Shown here: positions 1 through 8,862 of the stretch, piece after piece
Layout of the letters: every line of letters begins with the position of its first letter
How positions within the stretch are numbered: the stretch's first letter is position 1
Source of the DNA: Caldalkalibacillus mannanilyticus JCM 10596
GTDB lineage: Bacteria; Bacillota; Bacilli; Caldalkalibacillales; JCM-10596
Length of the DNA stretch: 54,121 nucleotides
Reading direction: 5' to 3'
Assembly: GCF_000615945.1 (NCBI RefSeq)
Contig: NZ_BAMO01000035.1
Span: forward strand, 1-54,121
Made by a program: the position numbers and the translations under genes
Notes under the pieces: generated by a model
What the model was told of the DNA's origin: nothing
Seen by the model: only the letters and a program-made list of their open reading frames with translations
Databases searched by the model: none

Positions 1-1
1 T

Positions 2-822
2 AATGAGCAGTTAGTATCAGTCATTTTAAATGAAAGAGTTCGCGGTAAAAAATTAGAAGGGTCAACTTATGAAAATGAATTAAATAGTTCCATATTAATT
101 GAAATCGATCATATTGCAGAATCTTTAATAAATGATTTTCTCCCTCCTAAAGAGTTACTACAAAAATACCAGGGATGTTACCTACTAAAATAAATGAATT
201 ATGGGTATTTTTTGAAACTAGTCAATCAATAGATGAACTGATACCTTTTTATCCACTCCATTCATATGGAGAGAGTTATGAAAGATTTAAAAAAATTGTG
301 CATTTATGTGGAGTTTATTTTGAAAATAACAATTGGAATGATGATTTCGTCAAGAAAATTTCTATTAATTCATTTAAATGGATGCTAGGACAACCATTAT
401 CATCAATTATTTTCTTCGATGCAAATTCTTTGAATAAAAAGGAAAAGCAGTTAACAAGTCTTGTTAAATCACAAGTTGAGTTTCTTAATCTAACAATAAG
501 ATATAAACTAGTAAAGTACATGCAGGTTTATACAGAAGTACTTAGGGCTTATTTGATTTCGATCAAAAAAAATGACAAAGCTGAGAATCTTGTTAATTTG
601 TCCGCTTACTTAGAGTACGGAGCCTGTACTGTCCCAGCTCTCGAGTTTATGGCGATTGGACTTCCGAGAGAAGCCGCATTACTACTAGCTAATCGACTAA
701 GTTACCTAGAAATATATACAGCAGAAATATGCTTAGAATGGTTGAAAAATTTTGATATTGAATCATTAAAAACGACCAGTTATATGAAGAAGCAAATAAA
801 GATTGTTCAGACTAGTTTATAG
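2..822 (+). CDS. Unidentified protein, C-terminal part (5' end outside window), frameshifted
   Basis: The first reading frame runs open from base 2 and stops at 193. A second frame opens at ATG 175 and runs to 822. The two join smoothly if one G is restored in the GGG run at 172-174, giving ...KYQGMLPTKINELW..., so I read one gene of at least 273 codons whose start lies before the window. The protein is soluble, rich in Lys, Asn and Glu, with no signal peptide or membrane segment. A late segment (LEYGACTVPALEFMAIGLPR, near 613-672) faintly recalls the C-terminal regions of some large DEAD/DEAH-box helicases, but no helicase motif lies inside the window, so I assign no function. An isolated 215-residue protein starting at 175 is the alternative; the good continuation upstream argues against it. 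Confidence 0.5.
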
Positions 823-916
823 CAAAATTTTTGGCTGTTCGTCATTTTCTGTGTAGCTCGCACATTTCAGCCTTTTCATAGGCTAGTCTTCCCCCTTCTT
901 CACTTAACTACCAATC

Positions 917-973
917 AGATGATGCCGCGTAAGCCTCAAGAGGTTTGGGCTTGAGGCTTACGCGGCATCATCT
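917..973. repeat. 24-bp perfect inverted repeat (hairpin)
   Basis: Bases 917-940 are the exact reverse complement of 950-973, separated by a 9-base loop (941-949). Neither flank has a T-tract, so it is not a standard rho-independent terminator. The right arm contains the stop codon (958-960, reverse strand) of the transposase remnant described next, so the hairpin sits at the 3' end of that element's gene. It may be a transcription-blocking hairpin of the insertion sequence or one edge of it. Confidence 0.75.
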
Positions 974-1414
974 ACAATGTGAGCAAATGGAGAAGGAATA
1001 ATCGACTGTTCTTTCGAACATTCTAGTTTCACTCGAATACGGAAGTTTTCCAGATTACGAAAGAATACGTTTGCGATTCTTTATCTTGTGATTAATTCCT
1101 TCCCAATTTACGGTTAACGTAACTAATCGTTGTCCCAGAACACATATCAAACGCTTTTTTACGAAACCGTAGGTTTGGTGTTTACCAGTTGGTACTGATG
1201 TAAGTGGTTCAGAGAACACATCATTACAGTTATGACAACGCCAGCATTTGATATGGATAAATAAATAGATAGAGAGTTTTATCTAATAAATCTAAATCTC
1301 GCACCTTCCTAATTCGCTGATCATGTTTTTTAGGGTTGAGAAGCCACAATGAATATAATATTTAGGTATCGTCTTTGTCTCGACATCTAAGTAAATGGTA
1401 TCTTTTTGAATATT
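958..1414 (-). pseudogene. ISL3-family-like transposase remnant, internally deleted and frameshifted
   Basis: Translating the reverse strand in pieces gives recognisable ISL3-type transposase segments in order. First comes an N-terminal zinc-finger region (NPKKHDQRIRKVRDLDLLDK near 1250-1340, then WRCHNCNDVFSEPLTSVPTG near 1180-1240). Next is a helix-turn-helix-like piece (AFDMCSGTTISYVNRKLG, near 1100-1160). The C-terminal end follows directly (EGINHKIKNRKR near 1065-1105, then RNLENFRIRVKLECS near 1005-1055), stopping at 958-960. The central DDE catalytic region, which is several hundred residues in intact members, is missing, and at least three frame changes are needed. It cannot encode an active enzyme. 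The family assignment rests on the zinc-finger motif pattern and the C-terminal EGxNxKIK...FRxR pattern, which I recall rather than searched. Terminal inverted repeats were not found with confidence. Confidence 0.6.
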
Positions 1415-1626
1415 TTGTTATAAAATTATAAACTCTGGCAATCCTAGTGGTAAACAAATATTTGTTTTCACTCGCTATTCCTCCTATTATTGTATTTGCC
1501 TACAAAAAAGGATTACCAGGAAATAGTGAGTTTTTCATGTTTGTTATTTTTTTTTTTCATAAATTAACAATTGAACAAATTTTTAGTGTACAGGCTTGTT
1601 TATTAAGGATGATTGGAGAGATAATA

Positions 1627-2250
1627 ATGGGGAATACTGACAAGTTTGAAATGATTGCTAATACATATGACACTCCTGAACGAATCCAAATTGCAAAGGT
1701 ATCATCAGATGCTATCCGCAATTATTTAGTTGACGCTAAAAGTAAGAATGCTATTGATTTTGGATGTGGAACTGGACTTATCGGAATGAACTTGTTAAAT
1801 GAGTTTAGTTCTATGCTTTTTCTAGATACGTCACAGAACATGATTAATCAAATAAAGCAAAAAATAACTGATTTCAATCTTCAGAATGTAGATACGTTAT
1901 GCTTTGATATTGAAAAGGAAAGTTTGGTGGATGTTCATACCGACTATATTTTTATGACTCAGGTTCTACTCCATATTCATGATGTGGAATTAGTTTTATC
2001 AAGATTATTTGATGTTCTTAATGAAGGAGGGCATCTACTAATTGTGGATTTTAATAAAAATGAAAAAATTGTTTCAGATATGGTTCATAACGGATTTAAT
2101 CCAGATGAGTTAACCGACATAATGACTAAAATAGGCTATAGGGATATTCAATTCAAAACTTTTTTTACAGGAAGTAAAATATTCATGGGACATGATGCGT
2201 CTATGTTTATACTTGATTCAAAAAGGATTCATAGTAAAGAATGCCTTTGA
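1627..2250 (+). CDS. Class I SAM-dependent methyltransferase, substrate unknown
   Basis: This is a 207-residue protein from ATG 1627, preceded by GGAGAG at 1615-1620. An open frame extends back to 1447, but that part is hydrophobic, AT-rich and has no ribosome binding site, so I reject the longer start. Motif I of the Rossmann-type methyltransferase fold is clear (IDFGCGTGLIGMNLL, about residues 38-53), followed by the acidic motif II (LFLDTSQNM) and a motif-IV-like segment (FMTQVLLHIHD). The protein resembles UbiE/YcgJ-like small-molecule methyltransferases in size and motif order. The sequence does not indicate a substrate. It stands alone in the accessory stretch, about 55 bases before the GNAT gene. 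Confidence 0.8.
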   Translation: MGNTDKFEMIANTYDTPERIQIAKVSSDAIRNYLVDAKSKNAIDFGCGTGLIGMNLLNEFSSMLFLDTSQNMINQIKQKITDFNLQNVDTLCFDIEKESLVDVHTDYIFMTQVLLHIHDVELVLSRLFDVLNEGGHLLIVDFNKNEKIVSDMVHNGFNPDELTDIMTKIGYRDIQFKTFFTGSKIFMGHDASMFILDSKRIHSKECL

Positions 2251-2305
2251 GTCGACTCTCTTGACCGCAATATAAAAGCTTTTTGGCAAAGGAGAGTCCC
2301 CTTCA

Positions 2306-2872
2306 ATTCAAGGAAATAGGGTTTTATTACGAAAGCCAATCGAGAGCGACATCCATGACTATTATAGCTATGATAGAGATGAAGAAATTGAAAGAATGTC
2401 TGGGAAAGGCACGAGAAATTTAAAACCATTAACGTTAGAAGAAGCTAGAAATTATATAAATGGATTTTATGAGCAGAAATATAAATGGTGTATTGAGTAT
2501 GAAGGAAGATGTATAGGAAAAGTAGGACTAAAAGTAAACGATATTGACTGTAGGGCAAGATATTCTGTTGGATTTTTTGACTCTAGCATTTTAGGAAAAG
2601 GCCTGGGGACTGAGGTTACCCAATTAATATTACAGTTTGCGTTTGAAGAGATTAGATTACATAGAGTAGATTTAAGAGTCCTTGATTATAATCGAAGAGC
2701 GATTGCTTGTTATGAGAAATGTGGATTTGTAAAAAAGGGAGTAGAAAGAGAAGGGGCATTTATTGAGGGGAAGTTTCAAACAGATGTAATAATGAGCATA
2801 TTAGATAGAGAATATATGTCTATTAGAGATCAATTTATTAAAATGGTAGGGGAGCCCCATGGCAATTGCTGA
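2306..2872 (+). CDS. GNAT-family N-acetyltransferase, RimJ/RimL type, start codon uncertain
   Basis: The acetyl-CoA binding signature is visible (GFFDSSILGKGLGTEVTQL, matching the Q/RxxGxG/A loop as GKGLG), followed by the usual VLDYNRRAIACYEKCGF tail. This is the RimJ/RimL-like pattern for N-acetylation of amino groups on proteins, antibiotics or small molecules. The first ATG in frame (2396) would cut off the first beta strand. The same frame stays open upstream with a typical N-terminus (GNRVLLRKPIESDIHDYY). No ATG, GTG or TTG is available there, but an ATT at 2306 lies 11 bases after the AAAGGAGAG at 2288-2296. I therefore propose ATT as the start, or an ATG misread as ATT. The resulting 188 residues match family length. 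Confidence 0.7.
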   Translation: MQGNRVLLRKPIESDIHDYYSYDRDEEIERMSGKGTRNLKPLTLEEARNYINGFYEQKYKWCIEYEGRCIGKVGLKVNDIDCRARYSVGFFDSSILGKGLGTEVTQLILQFAFEEIRLHRVDLRVLDYNRRAIACYEKCGFVKKGVEREGAFIEGKFQTDVIMSILDREYMSIRDQFIKMVGEPHGNC

Positions 2873-2934
2873 TCAATGATTTGAAGATGGGTGCGGTCAT
2901 TCGGAGTTTCGAAATAAACATTAGGAGGAGAATA

Positions 2935-3573
2935 ATGACAACCGAATTAAATTGTAAAAAATGCTATGTATATGTTCTGGATACTTTAGCTGATTGGGAA
3001 ATTGGTTTCATCACTGCGGAGTTAAATAGCCGTAGGTTTTTTGCTAATAACACAACAGTAGAGCTTATCATGATTGGAAATACTTTAGAGCCAGTTAAAA
3101 CAATGGGTGGAATAACCATTACACCCGATAAGGATATTCATAATGTCGAATTTCAAGAAGGCGATTTACTCGTTCTTCCTGGAGCAGATACCTGGATGGA
3201 TGAGAAAAATAAAAACGTATTAGAAATCGTATCAAATGTAATTAATCAGAAGGTTATCATTGCAGCTATTTGTGGCGCTACAGTAGCATTAGCTCAATAT
3301 GGCTTATTAGATCATAGAAAGCATACAAGTAACGATAAGGAGTTTTTAAAAATGTTTTGTCCTGATTATAGGGGAGGTTCTCATTATGTAAACACTCCAG
3401 CAGTGGTAGATGATAACTTAATCACTGCCACAGGGCTAGCTTCATTAGAATTCTCATACGAAATATTTAAAAAGATCAACGTAATGAAAAAAGATACAGT
3501 AGAAGCATGGTATCAATTACATAAAACGAAAGAATCGAAATATTATTATAGTTTAATGGAATCACTGAAATAA
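2935..3573 (+). CDS. DJ-1/PfpI-family protein (class I glutamine amidotransferase-like)
   Basis: This is a 212-residue protein from ATG 2935 with AGGAGG at 2923-2928; an in-frame ATG at 2866 lacks such a site. The nucleophile elbow is visible as IIAAICGATVALAQYG with the reactive cysteine in AICGAT. The preceding DLLVLPGADTW segment is the usual beta strand and glycine turn. Members act as general stress proteins, deglycase-like enzymes or amidase-like enzymes, and the sequence alone does not decide which. It lies 62 bases after the GNAT gene on the same strand and may share its transcript. The N-terminal NCKKCYVYVLDTLADWE resembles Bacillus YoaZ/YdeA-type proteins. Confidence 0.78.
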   Translation: MTTELNCKKCYVYVLDTLADWEIGFITAELNSRRFFANNTTVELIMIGNTLEPVKTMGGITITPDKDIHNVEFQEGDLLVLPGADTWMDEKNKNVLEIVSNVINQKVIIAAICGATVALAQYGLLDHRKHTSNDKEFLKMFCPDYRGGSHYVNTPAVVDDNLITATGLASLEFSYEIFKKINVMKKDTVEAWYQLHKTKESKYYYSLMESLK

Positions 3574-3621
3574 ACTGAACGATGTCTCTATTGAAAAGAA
3601 AAATACAGTAGGTGAGAAACT

Positions 3622-4248
3622 TTGAAAAGGTCGTATGTAGGTTTAATGATCATCCTTATTCTTATCCTGATTAGTCTTGGCTGTTCTAATAAGCAAAAGC
3701 CGAATACACCTACTATCTCAATAAACCCAGATTCTGAATATGAGAATACTTTTAAGGATTTAAATTTAGGGATTTTATTTGATTTTGACTTTTATTTACC
3801 TAGTGCAGATAAAAGATGGGTAAACCTTTGGGTCGAAAGATACAATGATGGAAAAAAAGATTCTCAACCTTTAACGCAATTATCCTATGGCAACAGCCCT
3901 AATAAGGTGGAAGAAGGTAATTTGGGGTTTGGAATGATAAATCCAAACTCAAAAGATACTCTAGTATTTCTTTATGGACCTGGAGTAAGCATGCAACCAT
4001 CGATAATTGAAAAAGAAAATAAGACTTATACTCTTAGTTCTTGGGACTATGCCATTGGAAAAGGAAAAGAAGAGATGGAGTTAAAGTTAGGAGAAACTAA
4101 AATATTGGCGGCGTATAGAGAAACGAGAAGTAAATCAATGAGTATGATTGATTTACAAGATGAGGAATCAGTAAACAGAATAATTAAAGAAGATGATATG
4201 GTCCTATTGCTGAAGATAAAAGTGGAAGAAAATAATGAAGTGCCATAG
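3622..4248 (+). CDS. Putative lipoprotein, unknown function
   Basis: A 208-residue protein begins at TTG 3622, preceded by AGGTGAG at 3610-3616. A basic start (KRS) and hydrophobic stretch end in the lipobox LISLGC, so Cys21 should be lipidated and the mature chain anchored outside the membrane. The mature part is hydrophilic and mixed alpha/beta, with no repeats and no motif I recognise. Nothing in the neighbourhood (DJ-1 protein before, DUF6678-like protein after) hints at a partner. Confidence 0.65.
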   Translation: MKRSYVGLMIILILILISLGCSNKQKPNTPTISINPDSEYENTFKDLNLGILFDFDFYLPSADKRWVNLWVERYNDGKKDSQPLTQLSYGNSPNKVEEGNLGFGMINPNSKDTLVFLYGPGVSMQPSIIEKENKTYTLSSWDYAIGKGKEEMELKLGETKILAAYRETRSKSMSMIDLQDEESVNRIIKEDDMVLLLKIKVEENNEVP

Positions 4249-4454
4249 AAACCTTGAATGGGCTAAAGTCCAAGCGAAAGACATTGTCCGCTCGCATCGC
4301 GGCCAGCACAGTCACGCAAGAATGACTCCTAGGCAGTTTAAGATGGGGGCATCGTGAACAAGAACGTTATGTGTAATTTGGCGGATTAACGATAGAGTAG
4401 CGACTATAGATGGCCGCAATTTGAAAGAATATCAATGGAGGTTTTCTTTGTTAC
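4249..4454. other. Non-coding gap, nothing recognised
   Basis: About 200 bases separate the lipoprotein from the next gene. I see no terminator with a T-tract, no convincing promoter and no coding remnant. The centre (4270-4330) is locally GC-richer than its surroundings, which may mark an old insertion or recombination point, but nothing specific can be named. Confidence 0.4.
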
Positions 4455-4889
4455 ATGGATAGGAGAATGGAAAGTCTTAAGAAAAATATACAATCTGTCT
4501 TATCTGAAAAACAGTTACATCCTATAATGAATAACACAAAATGGAAAGAGTTGCAGAGCGCAGTTATAAATACATTACCCTTTCCTCCACCTTATCAAGT
4601 TAAATATGTGTTGGAAGAAACCCCTGAACCAATCTCCTTTGATAATGATGTGTGGTATTTTGGGGATTGGAACGAGGGACTATCACTTTTTTATTCAGTA
4701 GAATGGATTCGAGTCAGACCTAGGTATTTGAAACATAGGGGCGTACTTATAGACGACGAATTAATTGATATTACAGTTGAATTTCTCAGAGTTTTACACC
4801 ATCTTAATATCCCTTATATAGAAGAAAGTAACTCATATTATATCTTTGGTTATACATCAAATACGGATAAGCTATTTTCAAAGAAATAG
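4455..4889 (+). CDS. DUF6678-like small protein
   Basis: This is a 144-residue soluble protein starting at ATG 4455. A GGAGG at 4437-4441 lies somewhat far upstream (13 bases). The region VWYFGDWNEGLSLFYSVEWI followed by RPRYLKHRGVLIDDELID and a final IPYIEES...IFGYT matches my memory of the DUF6678 family, a group of about 130-150 residues with no known activity. I cannot confirm this without a profile search. No catalytic residues, signal peptide or membrane segment are evident. The neighbours are another family of unknown role (DUF1963) and an isochorismatase-like hydrolase. Confidence 0.6.
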   Translation: MDRRMESLKKNIQSVLSEKQLHPIMNNTKWKELQSAVINTLPFPPPYQVKYVLEETPEPISFDNDVWYFGDWNEGLSLFYSVEWIRVRPRYLKHRGVLIDDELIDITVEFLRVLHHLNIPYIEESNSYYIFGYTSNTDKLFSKK

Positions 4890-4994
4890 GGAGAGAACAC
4901 TATAGCAAAGAAGGGATTACCGTCTAAAGTAAGTAACTGAAGAACCTACTAGAAAACTTGGTAATCTAGTGATGTTGGAAAGGAGATTGAAAAA

Positions 4995-5732
4995 ATGTAT
5001 CAAGTATCTCAACTATTTAAAGAATATGAAAAAATCATTAAATCAACTGTTAGAAAAAGTAATGAGATAACATTTTTAGCTCAGAAAACGAAGCCATGGG
5101 AAAGTAAGTTGGGAGGTTGTCCTTATCTTGAAGATATAAGTGAATATCCAGTAGAGGATAACGGTAAGCCAATGATATTTCTAGCACAGATCAATCTTTC
5201 TGAATTAGTTGAATTAGATCATATGCCTAAACGGGGTTTGTTGCAATTTTATATTCACTATGATGATTGTCATGGATATGATAGACCTTGTAAGGTTCGA
5301 TATATTGAGGAATTTATAACAGATGAGAATAAACTAGTAACAGAAAATCCTTATGAAGAAACTTATCAAGATTTGTTGCCTTTTGAAAGAGAAGGGAAGA
5401 TGCTTTTTAAGTTGAGAGAAATGCCGATATCTACTTCTTGTGACTCATTATTTAATAAAGTTTTTTCAAGTATAGAATTTAGTGATGAACAGGAAGAAAA
5501 GATATGGGAGGAGTTTTGCGCAGCAGGAAGCAGAGTGGGGGGATATCCATACTTTGTTCAATCAGAGCCGGTCTATAGTGACAAATATAATATTTTATTA
5601 TTGCAGCTTGATATAGATGATGAATGTGGAATTATGTTTGGTGATTCGGGAAATTGTAATTTTTTTATTGCGGAAGAAGACTTGAAAAATAGAGATTTCA
5701 CCAATGTTCAGTATGATTGGCAATGTTGCTAA
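4995..5732 (+). CDS. YwqG/DUF1963-family protein
   Basis: This 245-residue protein has an AGGAG ribosome binding site at 4981-4985, upstream of ATG 4995. It shows the order typical of DUF1963 (B. subtilis YwqG): SKLGGCPYLEDISEYP near the start, then PMIFLAQINLSEL, GLLQFYIHYDD, a second GSRVGGYPYFVQ half, LLLQLDIDDECGIMFGDSGNCNFFI, and an end at the FTNVQYDWQCC segment. The two similar GG(C/Y)PY motifs reflect the family's internal two-fold repeat. The fold is conserved but the biochemical role is unknown. The protein appears complete and cytoplasmic. Confidence 0.8.
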   Translation: MYQVSQLFKEYEKIIKSTVRKSNEITFLAQKTKPWESKLGGCPYLEDISEYPVEDNGKPMIFLAQINLSELVELDHMPKRGLLQFYIHYDDCHGYDRPCKVRYIEEFITDENKLVTENPYEETYQDLLPFEREGKMLFKLREMPISTSCDSLFNKVFSSIEFSDEQEEKIWEEFCAAGSRVGGYPYFVQSEPVYSDKYNILLLQLDIDDECGIMFGDSGNCNFFIAEEDLKNRDFTNVQYDWQCC

Positions 5733-5802
5733 TTTACAAGGAGAGAAAAGTGATTTACAGATTAATTTAAGTTTCTTAAATACTATTTGAGGAAGTGTTA
5801 AG

Positions 5803-6297
5803 ATGAGAATAGCCATGTTAGTTATTGATATGCAGTCAATTTATTTACAAGAAGAACCAATTGAAAAGAAAGTGATGGATAAGGCGTGCATGTATATAAA
5901 TCATGTATCTAATTTACTGCGTTCCAAAGATCATATTGTAATACATGTTCAAGATGTAGAAGGGCTTGAAGAATCAAATAAAGGAATGTATGATGTTATT
6001 CCGGAAATTGAAATCCATGAGAAAGACTTAATGTTGACTAAAGAGAACTCCAATGCATTTTGGAAAACTGAACTGGAGCAAAAATTGCAGGAACATAACG
6101 TGGGATTAGTCATAGTTTCAGGCTTCGCAGCGGAGCACTGTGTTCTATTTACCTACAATGGAGCAATCGAGAGAGGTTTCAAATCTGTCATATTACAGAA
6201 TGGAATCGTAAGCACGAAAAATGATGTAATAAGTTCAACCTACAGAGACAGGAATTTGGTTTCTTATCCTGTTGTTGAGTATTTAATAAATAAGTGA
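5803..6297 (+). CDS. Isochorismatase-family cysteine hydrolase
   Basis: The 164-residue protein carries the family triad: Asp in VIDMQ (about residue 9), Lys in LTKENSNAFWKT (about 80), and Cys in SGFAAEHCVLFT (about 112). A cis-peptide-like VSGFAAEHCV segment precedes the cysteine. Relatives hydrolyse isochorismate, nicotinamide, ureidoacrylate or other carbon-nitrogen bonds. The specificity loops do not tell which. An AGGAAG lies before ATG 5803. It is a single gene among unrelated small enzymes, with no siderophore genes nearby, so isochorismate itself is unlikely to be the substrate. Confidence 0.8.
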   Translation: MRIAMLVIDMQSIYLQEEPIEKKVMDKACMYINHVSNLLRSKDHIVIHVQDVEGLEESNKGMYDVIPEIEIHEKDLMLTKENSNAFWKTELEQKLQEHNVGLVIVSGFAAEHCVLFTYNGAIERGFKSVILQNGIVSTKNDVISSTYRDRNLVSYPVVEYLINK

Positions 6298-6375
6298 TTG
6301 AAACTCCCGCGGCGAAAGTCGCAAGCCCTACACAGATAAAGTAAATTATATGCAAATTCGAAGAAGGAGGACTAA

Positions 6376-6927
6376 ATGAAAAGTAATCATGATGAAAGTA
6401 CATGGCCTATTTGGGCAAATGAGGAGATAAATATAGTTCAACCTAATCCCAATTGGATTGAAAGAGGAGTTCTTGAAAAAGAACTTCTTCTCCATCATTT
6501 AGCACAATTTGGTGTAACGGAAGTGGAACATTACGGGAGTACATCTATTCCGTTTTTACCTGCTAAACCAATTATTGATGTAATGGCGAAGATAGATTCA
6601 TTTGAGAAAATTGGTGAAATAGCTTCAATTTTAGCTCCTCATGATTGGAATTACGTACCTCCAGAATTAGATGGGAGACCTTGGCAACGTTTTTTTGTGA
6701 AAGTAAAAAACGACAAACGAGTAGCACATTTACATATTATGCTAGAGGAAGAAATAAGGTGGGATATGCAGCTATTGTTTCGTGAGCGATTAAGAAATAA
6801 TCCACAGCTTATTACAGAGTACGCTTCACTTAAACAAAACTTAGCAGAAATGTACAATAATGACCGTGAAGCATATACCAAAGCAAAAACAGAATTTATT
6901 AAATATGTCTTAGACTCTAAGGAGTAA
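6376..6927 (+). CDS. GrpB family protein (UPF0157), nucleotidyltransferase-like
   Basis: The 183-residue protein starts at ATG 6376 after GAAGGAGGA. The GrpB signature VEHYGSTSIPFLPAKPIIDV (about residues 53-72) is complete, with the GS...D arrangement shared by the nucleotidyltransferase fold. The WEHLL-type helix and the C-terminal Y-A-xLKQNLAEMYNNDREAYTKAK segment also fit the family. Relatives are sometimes annotated as dephospho-CoA kinase-like or GrpB proteins, and no enzyme activity is settled. A bidirectional terminator follows, closing the accessory stretch. Confidence 0.85.
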   Translation: MKSNHDESTWPIWANEEINIVQPNPNWIERGVLEKELLLHHLAQFGVTEVEHYGSTSIPFLPAKPIIDVMAKIDSFEKIGEIASILAPHDWNYVPPELDGRPWQRFFVKVKNDKRVAHLHIMLEEEIRWDMQLLFRERLRNNPQLITEYASLKQNLAEMYNNDREAYTKAKTEFIKYVLDSKE

Positions 6928-6951
6928 GTGTCAAGAGTGATATATACATAG

Positions 6952-6996
6952 AAAGTGCCGAATTTTGCAAAGATATCTTGCAAAGTTCGGCACTTT
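6952..6996. terminator. Bidirectional rho-independent terminator
   Basis: Bases 6952-6970 pair with 6978-6996 (19 bp, one G-T wobble, 7-base loop), flanked by A-rich and T-rich sequence on the two sides. It lies between the converging grpB-like gene and the FAD oxidoreductase and can serve both. Confidence 0.85.
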
Positions 6997-7060
6997 ATTT
7001 TGCTGCTTGGATCTACTTTACAAGGTAGGTATAGAGATTGACGCTTGATTTACTCTGTAT

Positions 7061-8634
7061 TTAGACTCTCCTCAATTGCGGCCAAGCAATTTCTACACCG
7101 AGACTGGTCAGCATATTTTGGAATCTGAGTGTATGTGTTGCGCTTCGATATACGGCTCTGGGTGTCAGATCATTTTGCAAACAATAGGCGGCTAGAGCAC
7201 CGCTGGCTTCACCAATATTCCATTCTACAGGATGAAGTCGATAGCAGCCGTTGGTAATATGAGTGGTCCCAATGTTTTTACATGCGGGTAACAAGTTTTC
7301 CATGCGAACAGGAATCAAGCTGCCCAGTGGAATTTGGAACGGCAAGCTAGGAATGTCTACGTAATTTCGTCCTTGTGTACTTGGGTGCAGGTCGATGCGA
7401 TAGCAGCCGACACCGACAGAATCTCGAAAAGGAGGAGCGATTTGCTCGTTTTCTCGTCCTATGGCACTCACATGTTGCTCTAATACAGTAAATAGGGCTT
7501 GGATTCGTCGAGACTCTCGAATATATGGCTTTTTAGCTAGACCATCTATTGTCCCTGTGACATCAGAACGTAAACGTAAGCCAGGGTATCCTATTTTTCC
7601 ATCGGGGCGAGGGGCTTCGGTCTGCATCCAATACAAGAAGGACAAGCTTAATTGCTTGGCTGCATGAAGGTGGGTTTGTTTTTCTTCTTCACTGACATTG
7701 ATAATAGGACCTAACCAATATCCAATTTGTTGCCAATTGACTAAAGTAATATCACTTTGGAAGACAGCATCATCAAATAAGGATGTATCCATGATTCGTC
7801 TGTAGTTCCATAATGAAAATTGGTCTCCCTCGCTAAATAATGGATATTCAACTGGCTCCAGAGTACGAGGATTCACTCCCGTCCAACTTAGCAGATGGTC
7901 TGGCCAGAAATCTGCTTTGTAGTTCTTCCAAAAGGAATATTGCTCTGGTTTGTCGATTGTAAAATCTTCACCCTCTATGTAATCCATAGCGAAGCAATGG
8001 GTAAAAGACTGCATATTCATAGGATCTGCTTCTTCTAAAGCATGAGGCTCGCCTGTTTCTTTTTGTGATTCTGCCCCAACTCTAAACTCTACATTAGCAA
8101 GGGGCAGCAGTTCACCTGTTTCTGTTGCATCTAAGATATAACGTCCTGTTAATACATATGCTTGATTAGAAGGGGTATGCTGAATCGTTACAGAGTCGAT
8201 CTTATCTCCCGTTACCTCTGCTGATACGGGGATACACTCAGTGACAATCTTTAATCTACCACTATGAATATATGGAGCTAGCATATCTTGGATAGCTCTT
8301 AACGCCGTTCTTGGTTCATGGGCAATTCTACTTACGATCGCATTGCCAGGATTTAAATAGGGATTTCGATATGCTGTGGAGGTTAAACTGAAATTCTGGC
8401 GGTAATAATCCCTTACTCTTTGGCGGAATTGCCGGTAGGATGCTGTACATCCAAATTGCTCAATCCAGGGGTGTTCATCAGGAGGTACTGCTTGGCTCGT
8501 TAATTGACCTCCAATCCAATCACTCTCTCTGTCATGATGACTGAATATCCTAAGCGTGCTGCTGATAAGGCTGCGGCACAGCCACCTGTACTTGCACCAA
8601 TAATAATCACATCCGCATTCCATTCTTTTGCCAT
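7061..8634 (-). CDS. FAD-dependent oxidoreductase (FAD_oxidored type), frameshifted near N-terminus
   Basis: The gene starts at ATG 8634 (reverse strand) with AGGGAGGA at 8643-8650. The N-terminus carries the dinucleotide-binding motif DVIIIGASTGGCAAALSAAR. One base is missing in the (CT)n tract at about 8521-8530. After it the protein continues SDWIGGQLTSQAVPPDEHPW and runs to 7061, giving about 524 residues when repaired. The GGQLTSQAVP segment, the YILDATETGELLPL motif and the C-terminal NLLPACKNIGTTHI are typical of the family that binds FAD and is often annotated only as FAD-dependent oxidoreductase. The substrate is unknown; relatives often lie near carbohydrate genes. It is divergent from licR, with about 230 bases between their starts. 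Confidence 0.78.
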
Positions 8635-8862
8635 GTTTCGTCTCCTCCCTATACATAAGAGTTTTTATAGCTTATGTATATTCCATAAATTAACACTTAT
8701 GAATTTGAACTGTCAACCCCTTAAGCTGGACGAATGGTAACAGGAAAAAGTTAGAGGGCTGTGGAACTACTAAAAAAAGAAGAGCTAAATGCTAGAATGA
8801 GGAATCGTATTTTTTGGATTCGTATCGCATAAAAGCAGGATGCAGAGAAAGGAGACAAAAAA

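Noticed and set aside
2-822. Reading the first gene as an anti-phage helicase and the region as a defence island
   Set aside because: Only a C-terminal fragment is present, no helicase motif can be seen, and no other defence gene is nearby.
1447-1626. N-terminal extension of the first methyltransferase, hydrophobic, from base 1447
   Set aside because: It has no ribosome binding site or usual start, is AT-rich, and a good GGAGAG lies before ATG 1627, where family homology begins.
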